Assembly: GCF_019929345.1 (NCBI RefSeq)
Contig: NZ_JAHZPJ010000002.1
Span: 145,102 to 209,101 of the forward strand
Reading direction: 5' to 3'
DNA length: 64,000 nt
From: Streptococcus oralis
GTDB lineage: Bacteria; Bacillota; Bacilli; Lactobacillales; Streptococcaceae
Shown: piece by piece, positions 1-10,984 of the stretch
Numbering within the stretch: position 1 is the stretch's first letter
Layout: each line of letters opens with the position of its first letter
The notes under the pieces: generated by a model
Told to the model about the DNA's origin: nothing
The model's database searches: none
The model's input: only the letters and a program-made list of their open reading frames with translations
Made by a program: the position numbers and the translations under genes

Positions 1-1083
1 GTCCGTGTTTTCTGTAATTAAGCGCTCAGCTCGTTCCAGATCCTGAGCATTTTTAAAGGAAATTTGTAGAATCCCGTGAACATCCTCCCGGTTTTCTTCG
101 TTGATGTGGATGTTGACCAAGGAAGTTCCACGTAGCAATTCCAAAATCCGCAAGATGACATCTTCTTCATCGGGAACATCGACATAGAGGTCATAAGAGC
201 TATCCACACCTCCACGTTTATGGATTTCCATGGCCTGCCGTTGCTCACGCGCCTGATTGAAAAAGTTCCAGATTTGCTCTTCATCTCCATTGCTGATGGA
301 CTGACCAATCGCTTCCAAACGTTCCTTGAAATCCGCAATTCGCTCTAGAATAGTCTCACGATTAGACAAGAGAATGGAAGTCCACATACCTGGCTCACTC
401 TCCGCAATTCGGGTCATATCTCGAAATCCTCCCGCCGCAAAGCGCCTTACCATTTCGTGTTCTTGTGCATAGACCGCTGTCTGCTCCATGAGACTGGAAG
501 CCAGAATATGAGGAAAATGGCTAATCTGAGAAGTAACCCGATCATGCTCCTTGGCATCAATCTCGATAAAACGAGCGTGAAGGCCTGAAAGAAGATCTTT
601 CATTTCCTCAAGTGTTTCAGGACCTGTTAGGCTTGAAGGTGTGAAGATATAGTAGGCATTTTCAAAGAGATTGACATCCGCAGAGGCAGCTCCTGTCTTG
701 TGACTACCAGCCATGGGATGGGACCCGACAAAGCGGACAGGTTTGCCAGCCAAATACTGCTCCGCCACATCTACAATGGCTGACTTAGTCGAGCCAGCAT
801 CCGAGATAATGACGCCTTCTTTCAAGTCTAAATCTGCCAACTCCTTAATAAAAGCAATGGTCTGTTTGATTGGCAAGGTCAAGATGATGATATCTGCTAG
901 GGGAGCGAAACTGGCAAAATCATCCGTCGCACGGTCAATCATCCCCCGCTCCAAGGCAATTTCTCTCGAATCCTGACTGCGATTATAACCTAAAATTTCA
1001 TAGTCCGGATGATCACGCTTGATACCGAGCGCCATCGAAGCACCAATCAGACCGAGACCTGCGATATAGATGGTTTTTGCCAT
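1..1083 (-). CDS. tyrA: Prephenate dehydrogenase, C-terminus beyond left edge
   Basis: Oxidises prephenate to 4-hydroxyphenylpyruvate for tyrosine synthesis in the cytosol. Reading back from the ATG at 1083 gives 361 open codons and no stop, so the gene continues past position 1, probably by only a few codons given the usual length of about 367 residues. The N-terminus carries an NAD-binding GLGLIGASMA motif (residues 9-18). A central SHPMAGSHKTG segment contains the conserved histidine. From about residue 298 an ACT-like regulatory domain begins (DLYVDVPDEEDVILRIL), which fits feedback control by tyrosine. It is the last gene visible in the aromatic operon and starts 9 bases after aroC ends. 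Confidence 0.95.
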   Translation of the reverse strand, partial: MAKTIYIAGLGLIGASMALGIKRDHPDYEILGYNRSQDSREIALERGMIDRATDDFASFAPLADIIILTLPIKQTIAFIKELADLDLKEGVIISDAGSTKSAIVDVAEQYLAGKPVRFVGSHPMAGSHKTGAASADVNLFENAYYIFTPSSLTGPETLEEMKDLLSGLHARFIEIDAKEHDRVTSQISHFPHILASSLMEQTAVYAQEHEMVRRFAAGGFRDMTRIAESEPGMWTSILLSNRETILERIADFKERLEAIGQSISNGDEEQIWNFFNQAREQRQAMEIHKRGGVDSSYDLYVDVPDEEDVILRILELLRGTSLVNIHINEENREDVHGILQISFKNAQDLERAERLITENTD

Positions 1084-1092
1084 GAGGACTCC

Positions 1093-2259
1093 TTAATAGT
1101 TCTTTGTATAGTCTCGGTGCTTGGAAACTGCCTCTTTTAATTCTTCAAGATTATCTGATGAGAATTTTTCAAGAATTTCCTGTGCCAACACAGTAGCCAC
1201 AACAGCTTCCATGACAACACCTGCTGCTGGAAGAGCGGTCGGATCACTTCTCTCCACAGTTGCCTTGTAAGGTTCGTGGGTTTCGATATCCACACTCATA
1301 AGTGGTTTATAAAGAGTGGGAATGGGTTTCATGACACCACGGACAACGATGGGTTGCCCATTAGTCATGCCACCTTCGAAACCACCTAGATTATTGGTGC
1401 GGCGAGTATAACCATCTTCTTTAGACCAGAGAATTTCATCCATAACTTGGCTGCCTTTTCGATAACCAGCTTCAAAGCCGAGACCAAATTCCACCCCTTT
1501 AAAGGCATTGATAGAGACAACTGCTTGGGCCAATCGCGCATCCAATTTTCTGTCCCATTGGACATAGGAACCGAGACCAACTGGAACACCTCCGACGACT
1601 GTCTCCACAACCCCACCGATGGTATCACCGTCACGTTTGATTTGGTCAATATAATCCTTGATTTCCTGTTCTCGTTCTTGGTTGACAATAGAAACTTCCG
1701 ACTGGGCAGCTCGTTGCTTAATCTCAGCCACTGTCAGACTTTCAGGTACATCGATTTCCTTGCCACCAAAGACCACGACATGATTGGCAATCTCCATATC
1801 CAGTTCAGCTAAGAGACGTTTGGCTACTGCTCCAACTGCTACTCGCATGGTTGTTTCACGAGCTGATGAACGCTCCAAAGAATTTCGCAAATCGTCAAAA
1901 CGGTACTTGATGCCCCCAACCAAATCAGCATGACCTGGACGAGGATGAGTGATTTTCCGCTTGCTTTTAAGGCGGTCTTCAATGTCCTCCGCAGACATGA
2001 TATCCAACCATTTTTGGTGGTCCTTATTGATGACATCCATGGTAATAGGAGCCCCTGTCGTCTTCCCGTGGCGAACGCCCGAAGTAAAGACAACCTGGTC
2101 ACTCTCAATCTTCATACGACCACCACGACCGTAGCCACCCTGACGGCGTTTAAGGTCTCCATTAATATCCTCAGCTGTCAAAGGTAGTCCGGCCGGAATA
2201 CCTTCAATAATAGCCGTCAGACGGGGGCCGTGTGATTCTCCTGCAGTTAAATATCTCAT
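1093..2259 (-). CDS. aroC: Chorismate synthase
   Basis: Catalyses the last common step of the shikimate pathway, EPSP to chorismate, with reduced FMN. The 388-residue length is normal for the bifunctional-like Gram-positive form. Visible signatures are the N-terminal GESHGPRL, the [14 protein letters not shown] stretch near residue 107, and the [18 protein letters not shown] stretch that binds FMN and substrate. It lies between aroB and tyrA on the minus strand with gaps of about 10 bases, so all belong to one transcript. Confidence 0.97.
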   Translation of the reverse strand: MRYLTAGESHGPRLTAIIEGIPAGLPLTAEDINGDLKRRQGGYGRGGRMKIESDQVVFTSGVRHGKTTGAPITMDVINKDHQKWLDIMSAEDIEDRLKSKRKITHPRPGHADLVGGIKYRFDDLRNSLERSSARETTMRVAVGAVAKRLLAELDMEIANHVVVFGGKEIDVPESLTVAEIKQRAAQSEVSIVNQEREQEIKDYIDQIKRDGDTIGGVVETVVGGVPVGLGSYVQWDRKLDARLAQAVVSINAFKGVEFGLGFEAGYRKGSQVMDEILWSKEDGYTRRTNNLGGFEGGMTNGQPIVVRGVMKPIPTLYKPLMSVDIETHEPYKATVERSDPTALPAAGVVMEAVVATVLAQEILEKFSSDNLEELKEAVSKHRDYTKNY

Positions 2260-2268
2260 ACACTCTCC

Positions 2269-3336
2269 TTATTTTACCAAGTAGTCTTTCATCTCTTCCA
2301 AAGAAACTGGGTGAATGGTCGCTGATCCGATCCCTGGTACCAAGACCAATTTCAAGGTGTTGCCACGCGCTTTCTTGTCATGAGTCAAAGCCTGATAGAG
2401 CTTTTCAACATCCCAGTTTTCATAGTCAACTGGCAAACCAAACTTCTGGCACATATCTTTGATAGATTGGGTCATTCCTTCTGGCATGAGGCCTTTTCCC
2501 TCAGCAACCTTGGAAATCTGCACCATACCCATAGCCACTGCCTCACCATGCATAACCTTGCCATAACCAGCAGTTGCTTCAATGGCGTGGCCAATAGTGT
2601 GTCCAAAGTTGAGGTAAAGCCGAACACCGTTGTCCAATTCATCCTCAACCACCATCTTGCGCTTAACCTGACAAGAATGTTCAATCAAAGTCTCTGCATG
2701 TTCCAGAATGCTCTCTACAGAACCATCTAGCTCCGTCAAGAGAGCCCATAGTTCTGGATCTTCAATCAAGCCGTACTTGATAACCTCACCCATTCCCTCA
2801 ATCAACTCTCTTTCCCCGAGTGTTTCAAGGACAAGCGGATCAATCAGAACCCCATCTGGTTGGGCAAAAGTACCCACCATATTCTTAGCAAATGGAGTGT
2901 TAACGCCTGTCTTACCACCGATAGACGAATCAACCTGGGCTGTCAGACTGGTTGGTATCTGAACAAAGTGAATGCCCCGCATATAGGTAGAGGCCACAAA
3001 ACCAGCCAAGTCCCCAACGACACCACCACCAAGAGCCACGATTCCATCGCTACGAGTCAGATCTTGCTTGACTAAAAATTCATAGACCTTCTGTACAGTT
3101 GTTAAATTTTTTCGTTCTTCTCCCTCTAAGAAATCAAAAACAGCTACCTGAAAACCAGCATCTTCTAGGCTGAGTTTAACCTTCTCTGCATAGAGAGAAG
3201 CTACATGGTTGTCGGTTACTATAACCACTTTTTGAGGTTGCCAGAGTTCTCGCAACCACTGACCAGCCTGAGCTAGACAACCTTTTTCAATCTGAATATC
3301 ATAAGGATGATGCGGAATATCGATTCTGATTTTCAT
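2269..3336 (-). CDS. aroB: 3-dehydroquinate synthase
   Basis: Second enzyme of the shikimate pathway; converts DAHP to 3-dehydroquinate using NAD and a divalent metal. It has 355 residues, the usual length. The NAD-binding loop [14 protein letters not shown] sits near residue 103. Metal ligands are visible in NFGHTIGHA and in HGEAVAMGM near residues 245-270. The gene follows aroE by 18 bases and precedes aroC by 9, which supports translation from one polycistronic mRNA. Confidence 0.97.
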   Translation of the reverse strand: MKIRIDIPHHPYDIQIEKGCLAQAGQWLRELWQPQKVVIVTDNHVASLYAEKVKLSLEDAGFQVAVFDFLEGEERKNLTTVQKVYEFLVKQDLTRSDGIVALGGGVVGDLAGFVASTYMRGIHFVQIPTSLTAQVDSSIGGKTGVNTPFAKNMVGTFAQPDGVLIDPLVLETLGERELIEGMGEVIKYGLIEDPELWALLTELDGSVESILEHAETLIEHSCQVKRKMVVEDELDNGVRLYLNFGHTIGHAIEATAGYGKVMHGEAVAMGMVQISKVAEGKGLMPEGMTQSIKDMCQKFGLPVDYENWDVEKLYQALTHDKKARGNTLKLVLVPGIGSATIHPVSLEEMKDYLVK

Positions 3337-3354
3337 AGTAGGGTATCCTTTTCA

Positions 3355-4209
3355 CTATTTATATTTTTCTGTTAAGGACTGCCAAATCTCGTCTGTCGGC
3401 ATTTCTTTACCTGTCCACAGTTGAAAAGCTTCAGCAGCTTGATAGAGCAACATCCCCAGGCCGTTGACAGCTGGATTGCCCTGACTTCTAGCCCATTTCA
3501 AAAATGGCGTCTCAAAGGGTTGGTAAATGATATCTGCGACCAAGAGAGCCTCTGGCAAATTGATACTTTCTGGAACTGGCGACGACTGGCCATCCATCCC
3601 AACACTAGTCGCGTTGACGAGCAGGTCCGACTCGGCAATCCTTGATTGCAGTTGAGAAACATCTTCTAAAGCATACAAGTCCACTTTAAAGCCTGTTTGC
3701 TCCTGCAACTTGTCTAGGTAAGGTCTTGTTTTTTCCATGGAAGCTGAACGCACAAAGACTGAAATCTGACTGACGCCATCCAAAATAGCCTGAGCCAAGA
3801 TTGATTTGGCCGCACCACCTGCGCCCAGAATGGTCATTTTCTTATCCGAGATTGTAAAAGAAGGCAAGCTCTTAAAAAATCCCTTGCCATCTGTATTATA
3901 TCCAATTAAAGTGCCATTATGATTGACAACTGTGTTGACTGCCCTAATCAAACGAGCTTCATCACTCAACTCATCCAGATAAGGAATCACTTGCTCCTTG
4001 TAAGGCATAGACAGGTTGATCCCAAACATCTGGTAACGGCGAATATTGGCAACTGTTTCTGCCAAGTCACCCGCTTCAATCTCCCAAGCTACATAGACAC
4101 CATTGGTAGCTGTCGCCTCAAAGGCCCTATTGTGGATGAAGGGTGAAATAGAGTGTTTGATGGGATTGGCAACAACTGCAGCTAAACGTGTATAGCCATC
4201 AAGCTTCAT
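3355..4209 (-). CDS. aroE: Shikimate dehydrogenase (NADP+)
   Basis: Reduces 3-dehydroshikimate to shikimate. The 284-residue protein has the N-terminal substrate domain ([11 protein letters not shown] near residue 19, and MPYKE with the catalytic lysine near residue 70). The NADP-binding domain follows, with [10 protein letters not shown] near residue 130. Its ATG overlaps the end of aroD by 11 bases, a typical translational-coupling layout. Confidence 0.97.
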   Translation of the reverse strand: MKLDGYTRLAAVVANPIKHSISPFIHNRAFEATATNGVYVAWEIEAGDLAETVANIRRYQMFGINLSMPYKEQVIPYLDELSDEARLIRAVNTVVNHNGTLIGYNTDGKGFFKSLPSFTISDKKMTILGAGGAAKSILAQAILDGVSQISVFVRSASMEKTRPYLDKLQEQTGFKVDLYALEDVSQLQSRIAESDLLVNATSVGMDGQSSPVPESINLPEALLVADIIYQPFETPFLKWARSQGNPAVNGLGMLLYQAAEAFQLWTGKEMPTDEIWQSLTEKYK

Positions 4210-4876
4210 CCAAAATCTCCCTAATTTTCTTCATGTTTGATAGAGAAATCTGACCTGGGGCACTCGCTTCATCCAGACTAGCAAATGACCAACTTGAACC
4301 CGTCACATCTGAAGTAATGCGTGATACCTTGCCCATTTTCCCCATGGAAATGGTCACGTACTCTTGCTCAGGATTGAGTGTTTTAAACCCTCGTGTGTAG
4401 TTCATCAGGTCTAAAACATCCTGCTCCGTATGGGCCATAACTGATACCTTGACCACTTTCGGAGAGAGACTGGTCAACTCAGACAAGATTTCCATCATGT
4501 TTTCAGGTGTTTCTTGGAAATTGTGATAACTCAAGACCAGATTTGGAAAATCCAACATCTCCTCAAAAACATCCTTGTGGCTGAAATACTCGAAATCCAC
4601 ATAGTCTGGTTGGTAGAGTTGGGTCACTTCCTTGATGATTTGAACATACTCTTCTGAGGAAAGTTCGATTTCTCCTCCCTCAGCGCGAGTCCGAAGGGTA
4701 AAGACCAGTTCGCGTCCTGCAAATTTTTCAAAGATAGCGGGTGCTACCTGTAAAATAGCGTCCTTTGTGAGAAAGTCCGCACGCCACTCAATGATATCGG
4801 CATCTTCATACCTAGTGGCATCCAGTTCTTGCGCTTCTTCTAAACTTCTTGGCATTACTGAAACGATTAATTTCAT
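4199..4876 (-). CDS. aroD: 3-dehydroquinate dehydratase, type I
   Basis: Dehydrates 3-dehydroquinate by a Schiff-base mechanism. The 225-residue length and the motifs are those of the type I (class I aldolase-like) enzyme: the active-site lysine in [10 protein letters not shown] (about residue 151) and the partner histidine in [10 protein letters not shown] (about 118). It overlaps the upstream methyltransferase stop by 4 bases and the downstream aroE start by 11, so it sits in a tightly coupled operon. Confidence 0.96.
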   Translation of the reverse strand: MKLIVSVMPRSLEEAQELDATRYEDADIIEWRADFLTKDAILQVAPAIFEKFAGRELVFTLRTRAEGGEIELSSEEYVQIIKEVTQLYQPDYVDFEYFSHKDVFEEMLDFPNLVLSYHNFQETPENMMEILSELTSLSPKVVKVSVMAHTEQDVLDLMNYTRGFKTLNPEQEYVTISMGKMGKVSRITSDVTGSSWSFASLDEASAPGQISLSNMKKIREILDEA

Positions 4877-6036
4877 CTACTAACCTTCATACTAATCACC
4901 TTGAGGTAATTACTGCTTTCATCTTTTTTATTATAGGCAAAGTCTGCTGGAAGACCATATTGGTTCAAGATCTGATACCTTCTTCCTGCAAAACCTTTAT
5001 CAATTTGTTCTGTAAATTTCTGGCGGGAAACATTGGCAGCATTGGTACTGGCGATGATAATGCCTCCCGGATTTAAAATCTCTAGACTCTGGGAAATCAA
5101 CTTGTGATAGTCCTTAGCTACAGAGAATGTTTGTTTTTTATTGCGGGCAAAGCTCGGTGGATCAAGAACAATCACATCAAAGGTCAAGCCTTTTCGCTTG
5201 GCATACTTGAAGTACTCAAAGACATCCATAACGATAAAACGATGATTGTCCGTGCTGAGTCCATTTACCTGAAAATGAGCTTCTGACAGCTCTCTGGACC
5301 GTTTGGCCAAGTCGACGGAAGTTGTCTCACTAGCGCCTCCCATAGCTGCAGCAACTGAAAAGGCAGCCGTATAGGAAAACATATTGAGCAAGGATTTGCC
5401 TATGGCTAGGCCGTCAACCAAACTCCCACGAACCTCATGCTGGTCTAGGAAAATACCTGTCATCAAGCCATCATTCATAAAGACTTGATAGAGCACGCCA
5501 TTCTCAAGAACAGTAAAGTAATTTGGCGCTTCCTCACCATAAACATAGGCAGACTCGTAGTCTAGACCTTTAAAACGAATCTTCTCATAAGCCCCCAAGA
5601 CCTCAGGAAAAACTTCCTTAAAAGCCTTTACTATCAGCTCACGAATCTGGTAAACAAAGGAGTTGTACCAAGAAAAGACAGCATAATCTCCATAGAGATC
5701 AATAGTCAGACCCCCAAAGCCATCCCCCTCTTGGTTAAAAAGGCGAAAAGCAGTGGTCAAGTCATCCTGATAATAAGGCTTTCTAGCTTCCTTAGCCTTA
5801 CGAAACAGAATTTCAAAAAAGGCTTGATCGAAAGGAACTTTTTCCTTGCTGATGAACCAACCGATTCCCTTGTTCTGCTGAGAAAGATAGGCACTCCCTA
5901 AAAACTCTCCGTCTTGACTAAGAACTTCTACTGCCTGATCCGTCAGTTCAATATCTGTTAAATCACTTGCTTCCAAAAGAACTAGACCCTTAGCTAGCTT
6001 TTTTTCAACACGTCTGCTGACTCTAATTCTATTCAT
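4873..6036 (-). CDS. PUA-domain class I rRNA methyltransferase (RlmI/RlmK family)
   Basis: Probable SAM-dependent RNA methyltransferase acting on 23S rRNA. The N-terminus ([17 protein letters not shown]) resembles the PUA-like domain of RlmI-type enzymes. The SAM site follows ([20 protein letters not shown]), then the catalytic [11 protein letters not shown] motif near residue 290. I place the start at 6036 because reading further upstream runs through the promoter itself: -35 TTGAGA (6067-6072), 17-base spacer, extended -10 TGCTATAAT (6044-6052). Only 7 bases separate the -10 from the ATG and there is no Shine-Dalgarno, so the mRNA looks leaderless. It is the first gene of the aro operon, an association also seen in pneumococcus as I recall. 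The exact nucleotide target is unknown. Confidence 0.85.
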   Translation of the reverse strand: MNRIRVSRRVEKKLAKGLVLLEASDLTDIELTDQAVEVLSQDGEFLGSAYLSQQNKGIGWFISKEKVPFDQAFFEILFRKAKEARKPYYQDDLTTAFRLFNQEGDGFGGLTIDLYGDYAVFSWYNSFVYQIRELIVKAFKEVFPEVLGAYEKIRFKGLDYESAYVYGEEAPNYFTVLENGVLYQVFMNDGLMTGIFLDQHEVRGSLVDGLAIGKSLLNMFSYTAAFSVAAAMGGASETTSVDLAKRSRELSEAHFQVNGLSTDNHRFIVMDVFEYFKYAKRKGLTFDVIVLDPPSFARNKKQTFSVAKDYHKLISQSLEILNPGGIIIASTNAANVSRQKFTEQIDKGFAGRRYQILNQYGLPADFAYNKKDESSNYLKVISMKVSR

Positions 6037-6043
6037 AGCTACT

Positions 6044-6072
6044 ATTATAGCAAATTTTGTGACAATTCTCAA
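6044..6072 (-). promoter_or_regulatory. Promoter of methyltransferase-aro operon
   Basis: Minus strand: TTGAGA at 6067-6072, 17-base spacer, TATAAT at 6044-6049 with an upstream TGC (extended -10). The ATG at 6034-6036 lies where transcription should start, implying a leaderless message. Confidence 0.7.
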
Positions 6073-6236
6073 AAAAGAAACCGTTTAATCAGCTGGACTT
6101 TCGTTTACTTAGTGTCATTTTTGTTCAAATAAGTTTATTCCATTTACTTTTTCACCAAAACATCCTTTCCCTTATAATGGAAAGAGAGATTCTATTCGCT
6201 AAAAATAGACAAAAACAGAAATGAGTATAGAATCCT

Positions 6237-6275
6237 GCGCAAACGTTTGTCTAGTTCTAAACTTTATGGTAGAAT
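6237..6275 (+). promoter_or_regulatory. amyS promoter with MalR/CcpA-like operator over the -35
   Basis: GCGCAAACGTTTGTCT at 6237-6252 has the perfect palindromic core CAAACGTTTG. It resembles the pneumococcal MalR operator as I recall it (CGCAAACGTTTGCG) and is also cre-like. The likely -35 TTGTCT (6247-6252) lies within it. After a 17-base spacer comes -10 TAGAAT (6270-6275). Binding there would block RNA polymerase, giving repression in the absence of maltose or in the presence of glucose. Confidence 0.6.
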
Positions 6276-6308
6276 AAAACACAACATTGATAAGCAAGAG
6301 GAAAAACA

Positions 6309-7757
6309 ATGCAAAATCAGACACTTATGCAATACTTTGAATGGTATCTACCCCACGACGGCCAACACTGGACGAGATTGGCAGATGACGCAGAGCACCT
6401 AGCAAACCTTGGTATCAGCCATGTCTGGATGCCACCTGCCTTCAAGGCAACCAACGAAAAAGATGTAGGCTATGGCGTTTACGATCTTTTTGACCTAGGT
6501 GAATTTAACCAAAAAGGGACTATCCGCACCAAGTATGGGTTTAAAGAAGACTATCTTCAAGCCATTCAAACCCTAAAGGCACAGGGAATTCAACCTATGG
6601 CCGATGTGGTGCTCAATCACAAGGCTGCTGCCGATCATATGGAAGCCTTTCAGGTTATTGAAGTGGACCCTGAGGATCGTACTGTTCAACTAAGCGAGCC
6701 CTTTACTATCAATGGCTGGACTCACTTCACCTTCGATGGTCGCCAAGACACCTACAATGACTTCCACTGGCACTGGTACCACTTTACAGGTACAGACTAC
6801 GATGCCAAACGCCGTAAGTCTGGTATTTACCTGATCCAAGGAGACAATAAAGGTTGGGCAAATGAGGAATTGGTCGATAACGAAAACGGTAACTACGACT
6901 ACCTCATGTATGCAGACCTAGACTTTAAGCACCCTGAAGTCATCCAAAATATCTATGACTGGGCTGACTGGTTCATTGAAACGACTGGTGTGGCAGGTTT
7001 CCGCTTGGATGCCGTTAAGCATATCGATTCCTTCTTTATGGGCAATTTCATCCGTGATATGAAGGAGAAATACGGTGAGGATTTCTATGTTTTCGGGGAA
7101 TTTTGGAATCCAGACAAGGAAGCCAACCTAGACTATCTCGAGAAAACGGAAGAACGCTTTGACCTTGTCGATGTTCGTCTCCACCAAAACCTCTTTGAAG
7201 CCAGCCAAGCTGGTGCAAGCTACGACCTTCGTACTATCTTTACTGATAGCTTGGCTGAACTCAAGCCTGATAAGGCTGTCACTTTCGTTGATAACCATGA
7301 TACTCAAAGAGGACAGGCACTCGAATCAACCGTCGAAGAATGGTTTAAACCAGCAGCCTATGCGCTCATTTTATTACGCCAAGATGGTCTTCCATGTGTA
7401 TTTTACGGAGACTACTATGGTATTTCAGGAAAATACGCCCAAGAAGATTTCAAAGAAGTCCTTGACCGACTCCTCGCCATCCGCAAAGACCGAGCCTATG
7501 GAGAGCAAACAGACTACTTTGACGATGCTAACTGTATCGGATGGGTTCGTTCAGGTGCTGAAAACCAATCCCCAATCGCAGTCCTTATCTCAAATGACCA
7601 AGAAAACATCAAGTCCATGTTTGTCGGGCAAGAATGGACTGACCAAACCTTTGTTGATCTCCTTGAAAATCACCCAGCACAAATTACAATCAATGCTGAA
7701 GGTTATGGAGAATTTCCAGTAGCAGCGGGTTCAGTCAGTGTCTGGGCAGCAAAATAA
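6309..7757 (+). CDS. amyS: Intracellular alpha-amylase (GH13)
   Basis: Hydrolyses alpha-1,4-glucans or maltodextrins. It has 482 residues and no signal peptide, so it acts in the cytosol on imported or stored glucans. GH13 landmarks are visible: ADVVLNHKAAADH (region I), GFRLDAVKHID with the catalytic Asp nucleophile (region II), YVFGEFWNP with the acid/base Glu (region III) and FVDNHDTQRG (region IV). A good ribosome site (AAGAGG) precedes the ATG. It is a monocistronic plus-strand gene between two minus-strand operons, with its own promoter, operator and terminator. Confidence 0.95.
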   Translation: MQNQTLMQYFEWYLPHDGQHWTRLADDAEHLANLGISHVWMPPAFKATNEKDVGYGVYDLFDLGEFNQKGTIRTKYGFKEDYLQAIQTLKAQGIQPMADVVLNHKAAADHMEAFQVIEVDPEDRTVQLSEPFTINGWTHFTFDGRQDTYNDFHWHWYHFTGTDYDAKRRKSGIYLIQGDNKGWANEELVDNENGNYDYLMYADLDFKHPEVIQNIYDWADWFIETTGVAGFRLDAVKHIDSFFMGNFIRDMKEKYGEDFYVFGEFWNPDKEANLDYLEKTEERFDLVDVRLHQNLFEASQAGASYDLRTIFTDSLAELKPDKAVTFVDNHDTQRGQALESTVEEWFKPAAYALILLRQDGLPCVFYGDYYGISGKYAQEDFKEVLDRLLAIRKDRAYGEQTDYFDDANCIGWVRSGAENQSPIAVLISNDQENIKSMFVGQEWTDQTFVDLLENHPAQITINAEGYGEFPVAAGSVSVWAAK

Positions 7758-7770
7758 ACCTATCAGGTAC

Positions 7771-7801
7771 AAGTCAAATCCAACCGGATTTGGCTTTTTT
7801 T
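7771..7801 (+). terminator. amyS terminator
   Basis: Stem CAAATCC (7775-7781), loop AACC, stem GGATTTG (7786-7792), extended by flanking pairs and followed by a T run. Confidence 0.85.
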
Positions 7802-7845
7802 GTATGCACAAAAAGACCTACCCAAATGGATAGATCTTCATTGTC

Positions 7846-10464
7846 TTATAATTTACCTGCTACTGCCTCCAAGAGTTCTTGGATTTTCGCTTGGTTGCTT
7901 CCTCCTGCCATGGCCATGTCTGGTTTACCACCACCACGTCCATCGACTATTGGAGCCAATTCTTTGACAAGGTTTCCTGCATGCACATCTTTTGTCTTGC
8001 TAGCTACAAGAACGTTCACCTTGTCACCGATAGCTGCAACTAGGACAAGCACATCAGAGTAGTCTTTTTGTTTCCAGTTATCCGCAAAGGTACGAAGGGC
8101 ACCTGCATCTGATACAGAAACTTGGCTTGCAATGTAACGGTGTCCGTTGACTTCCTTCACATCCTTGAAGACATCGCCAGCAGCTGCGGCTGCAGCTTTT
8201 TCTTTCAACTCAGCATTTTCTTTTTGAAGTTGACGGAGTTGCTCTTGAAGCCCTTCAACCTTATGAGGTACTTCCTTGAGTTGAGGTGCTTTCAAGGTTG
8301 CTGCGACGGCTTTAAGAGCGTCTTCTTGTTCACGGTAGGCTTCAAAGGCTTCCTTACCAGTCACTGCCAAGATACGACGAGTTCCTGATCCGATTCCCTC
8401 TTCTTTGACAATCTTGAAGAGACCAATCTCAGAAGTATTGCCAACGTGGGTACCACCACAAAGCTCAACAGAGTAATCGCCGATAGTCACAACACGAACT
8501 TCCTTACCGTATTTTTCACCAAAGAGAGCCATAGCGCCCATTTCTTTAGCAGTGTCAATATCTGTCTCAACAGTTTCTACTGCGATTGCTTCCCAGATTT
8601 TCTCATTGACTTGTTGTTCAATAGCGCGCAACTCTTCAGGAGTTACTGCTTGGAAGTGTGTGAAGTCAAAGCGGAGGAATTCTACTTCATTAAGAGATCC
8701 AGCTTGGGTTGCGTGGCTGCCAAGGATATTATGAAGAGCCGCGTGGAGCAAGTGAGTTGCTGTGTGATTTTTCATGACACGATGACGACGATTGGTATCG
8801 ATAGCCAAAGTGTATTCTTGGTTCAAAGCAAGCGGAGCATGAACTTCCACTGTGTGCAATGGTTGTCCGTTTGGTGCTTTTTGAACATCTGTTACAGTAG
8901 CCACAAGGTTCCCTGCAGCATCCAAGATTTGACCGTGGTCAGCTACTTGTCCACCCATTTCAGCGTAGAATGGAGTCTCTGCAAAGATAAGAGAGGCATT
9001 TCCTTCAGAGACAGCTTCTACTTCAGCGTTTTCAGCTACGATAGCCACCAACTTAGACGGCAATTGACTGGCATTGTAGTTAAAGACACTTTCAACTGTG
9101 ATGTTTTGGAGGGTTTCATTTTGCATTCCCATTGAGCCGCCTTTGACAGCTGACGCACGCGCACGTTCTTGCTGCTCTTTCATGGCTGCTTCAAAACCTT
9201 CACGGTCGACAGTCATACCAGCTTCTTCAGCGATTTCTTCAGTCAACTCCACTGGGAATCCGTAAGTGTCGTAGAGTTTGAAGACATCTTGCCCCGCGAT
9301 AATGCTTTGACCTTTCGCTTTCAAATCAGCTACAATGGTTTCTGCAAAGTGTTGACCTGAATGAAGGGTACGGGCAAATGACTCTTCTTCGCTCTTGACG
9401 ATTTTCTCGATAAAGTCACGTTTTTCAAGCACTTCTGGGTAGTAGCTTTCCATGATTTTTCCAACAGTTGGAACGAGTTTGTAAAGGAAAGGCTCGTTGA
9501 TGCCCAATTTTTGACCGTGCATAGAAGCGCGACGGAGGAGACGACGAAGGACATAGCCACGACCTTCATTTCCTGGAAGGGCACCATCACCGATGGCAAA
9601 TGAAAGAGAACGGATATGGTCTGCGATGACCTTAAAGCTCATGTTGTCGCCATCTTGGTCATAAACCTTACCAGATAACTTCTCAACTTCACGAATGATC
9701 GGCATGAAGAGGTCAGTTTCAAAGTTTGTCTTAGCCCCTTGGATAACTGCCACCAAACGCTCCAAACCAGCGCCCGTATCAATGTTTTTGTGTGGTAATT
9801 CCTTGTACTCACTACGAGGTACAGCTGGATCAGCGTTAAATTGTGACAAAACGATGTTCCAGATTTCGATGTAACGGTCGTTTTCGATATCTTCTGCAAG
9901 GAGACGAATGCCAATATTTTCTGGGTCAAAGGCTTCTCCACGGTCAAAGAAAATCTCTGTATCTGGTCCAGAAGGTCCCGCACCGATTTCCCAGAAATTA
10001 TCCTCGATTGGAATCAAGTGGCTTGGGTCCACTCCCACTTCAATCCAGCGGTTGTAAGAATCTTTATCATCTGGATAGTAGGTCATGTACAGTTTTTCAG
10101 CTGGAAAATCAAACCATTCTGGGCTTGTCAAAAGCTCATAAGCCCAAGTGATAGCTTCATCACGGAAGTAATCCCCGATAGAGAAGTTCCCCAACATTTC
10201 AAACATGGTATGGTGACGCGCAGTCTTCCCTACGTTTTCAATATCGTTAGTACGGATGGCTTTTTGCGCGTTGGTAATACGTGGATTTTCAGGGATAATG
10301 GTCCCGTCAAAATATTTCTTAAGGGTTGCTACACCAGAGTTAATCCACAAAAGAGTTGGGTCATTTACTGGAACCAAGCTGACTGATGGTTCTACAGAGT
10401 GGCCTTTGCTTGCCCAGAAATCTAGCCACATTTGGCGAACTTGAGCACTAGATAGTTGTTTCAT
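7846..10464 (-). CDS. alaS: Alanyl-tRNA synthetase
   Basis: Charges tRNA-Ala and edits mischarged Ser/Gly. At 872 residues it is full length. The order is class II catalytic core (N-terminal region with [13 protein letters not shown] and [20 protein letters not shown]), tRNA-recognition region, editing domain with [11 protein letters not shown] and CGGTHVGN (zinc-binding His/Cys set), then the C-Ala domain ending [13 protein letters not shown]. The ribosome site AAGGAG precedes the ATG. It is cotranscribed after the LOR-domain gene, 21 bases upstream, under a T-box leader. Confidence 0.98.
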   Translation of the reverse strand: MKQLSSAQVRQMWLDFWASKGHSVEPSVSLVPVNDPTLLWINSGVATLKKYFDGTIIPENPRITNAQKAIRTNDIENVGKTARHHTMFEMLGNFSIGDYFRDEAITWAYELLTSPEWFDFPAEKLYMTYYPDDKDSYNRWIEVGVDPSHLIPIEDNFWEIGAGPSGPDTEIFFDRGEAFDPENIGIRLLAEDIENDRYIEIWNIVLSQFNADPAVPRSEYKELPHKNIDTGAGLERLVAVIQGAKTNFETDLFMPIIREVEKLSGKVYDQDGDNMSFKVIADHIRSLSFAIGDGALPGNEGRGYVLRRLLRRASMHGQKLGINEPFLYKLVPTVGKIMESYYPEVLEKRDFIEKIVKSEEESFARTLHSGQHFAETIVADLKAKGQSIIAGQDVFKLYDTYGFPVELTEEIAEEAGMTVDREGFEAAMKEQQERARASAVKGGSMGMQNETLQNITVESVFNYNASQLPSKLVAIVAENAEVEAVSEGNASLIFAETPFYAEMGGQVADHGQILDAAGNLVATVTDVQKAPNGQPLHTVEVHAPLALNQEYTLAIDTNRRHRVMKNHTATHLLHAALHNILGSHATQAGSLNEVEFLRFDFTHFQAVTPEELRAIEQQVNEKIWEAIAVETVETDIDTAKEMGAMALFGEKYGKEVRVVTIGDYSVELCGGTHVGNTSEIGLFKIVKEEGIGSGTRRILAVTGKEAFEAYREQEDALKAVAATLKAPQLKEVPHKVEGLQEQLRQLQKENAELKEKAAAAAAGDVFKDVKEVNGHRYIASQVSVSDAGALRTFADNWKQKDYSDVLVLVAAIGDKVNVLVASKTKDVHAGNLVKELAPIVDGRGGGKPDMAMAGGSNQAKIQELLEAVAGKL

Positions 10465-10485
10465 AATATCTCCTTATTTACTTGT

Positions 10486-10971
10486 TTAATTTGATTGGCT
10501 TTCCAACATTTCCACATAGTCAATTGCGACACAGAGGGAAATGACTAGATCTGCATAAGAGTCTTCATAGACGGTTACGGTGTAAGTTGAGGTCAAATGG
10601 AAAATCTCTTTCCGAATCTCGGCGACAAGCTGATCACGATCATCCAGCAATTTGAAATTCAAATCCCAGATATTGCCCTCGATACGAAGCCCTAAATCAT
10701 CAAACTCATACTTATCTCGAAAGAAGGTCAACTTCTTACGAATGACAAAATTGGAACCGTTTCGTAACTGGATATTAAAGCGAGGAAGCAAGGTGAAAAA
10801 TTCTTTACTAATTTCACTGACTTGCTCACCATAGGCGTCATAGATGGTAAAGGTCTTAGGAATTTGGAAGAAAGATCCCTCCACCTGATAGTTTACCACT
10901 CCTCTGTCATCCCTGATATCGAAGCGTTCACCTCCAAGACGAAACTTTTGTTTCACGAGAAATGTCTTCAT
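10486..10971 (-). CDS. LURP-one-related (LOR/tubby-like) protein
   Basis: 161-residue protein of the LOR family, a beta-barrel fold shared with Tubby/scramblase-like proteins; function in bacteria is not known. MKTFLVKQKFRLGGERFDI followed by alternating beta segments (IPKTFTIYD, FTLLPRFNIQL, YEFDDLGLRIEGN, EIFHLTSTYTVTVYE) is the typical pattern. I prefer the ATG at 10971 because GGAGG lies 8 bases upstream; an in-frame ATG at 10983 has no such site. It lies between the T-box leader and alaS, so its expression should rise when alanyl-tRNA is scarce. Confidence 0.8.
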   Translation of the reverse strand: MKTFLVKQKFRLGGERFDIRDDRGVVNYQVEGSFFQIPKTFTIYDAYGEQVSEISKEFFTLLPRFNIQLRNGSNFVIRKKLTFFRDKYEFDDLGLRIEGNIWDLNFKLLDDRDQLVAEIRKEIFHLTSTYTVTVYEDSYADLVISLCVAIDYVEMLESQSN

Positions 10972-10984
10972 AAACACCTCCAAA

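Noticed and set aside
1447..1812. Open frame of 121 codons opposite aroC
   Set aside because: Antisense shadow of a well-conserved gene; no ribosome site and no recognisable protein.
8446..9135. 229-codon open frame opposite alaS
   Set aside because: Antisense to an essential, clearly coding gene; composition and content look like a shadow frame.
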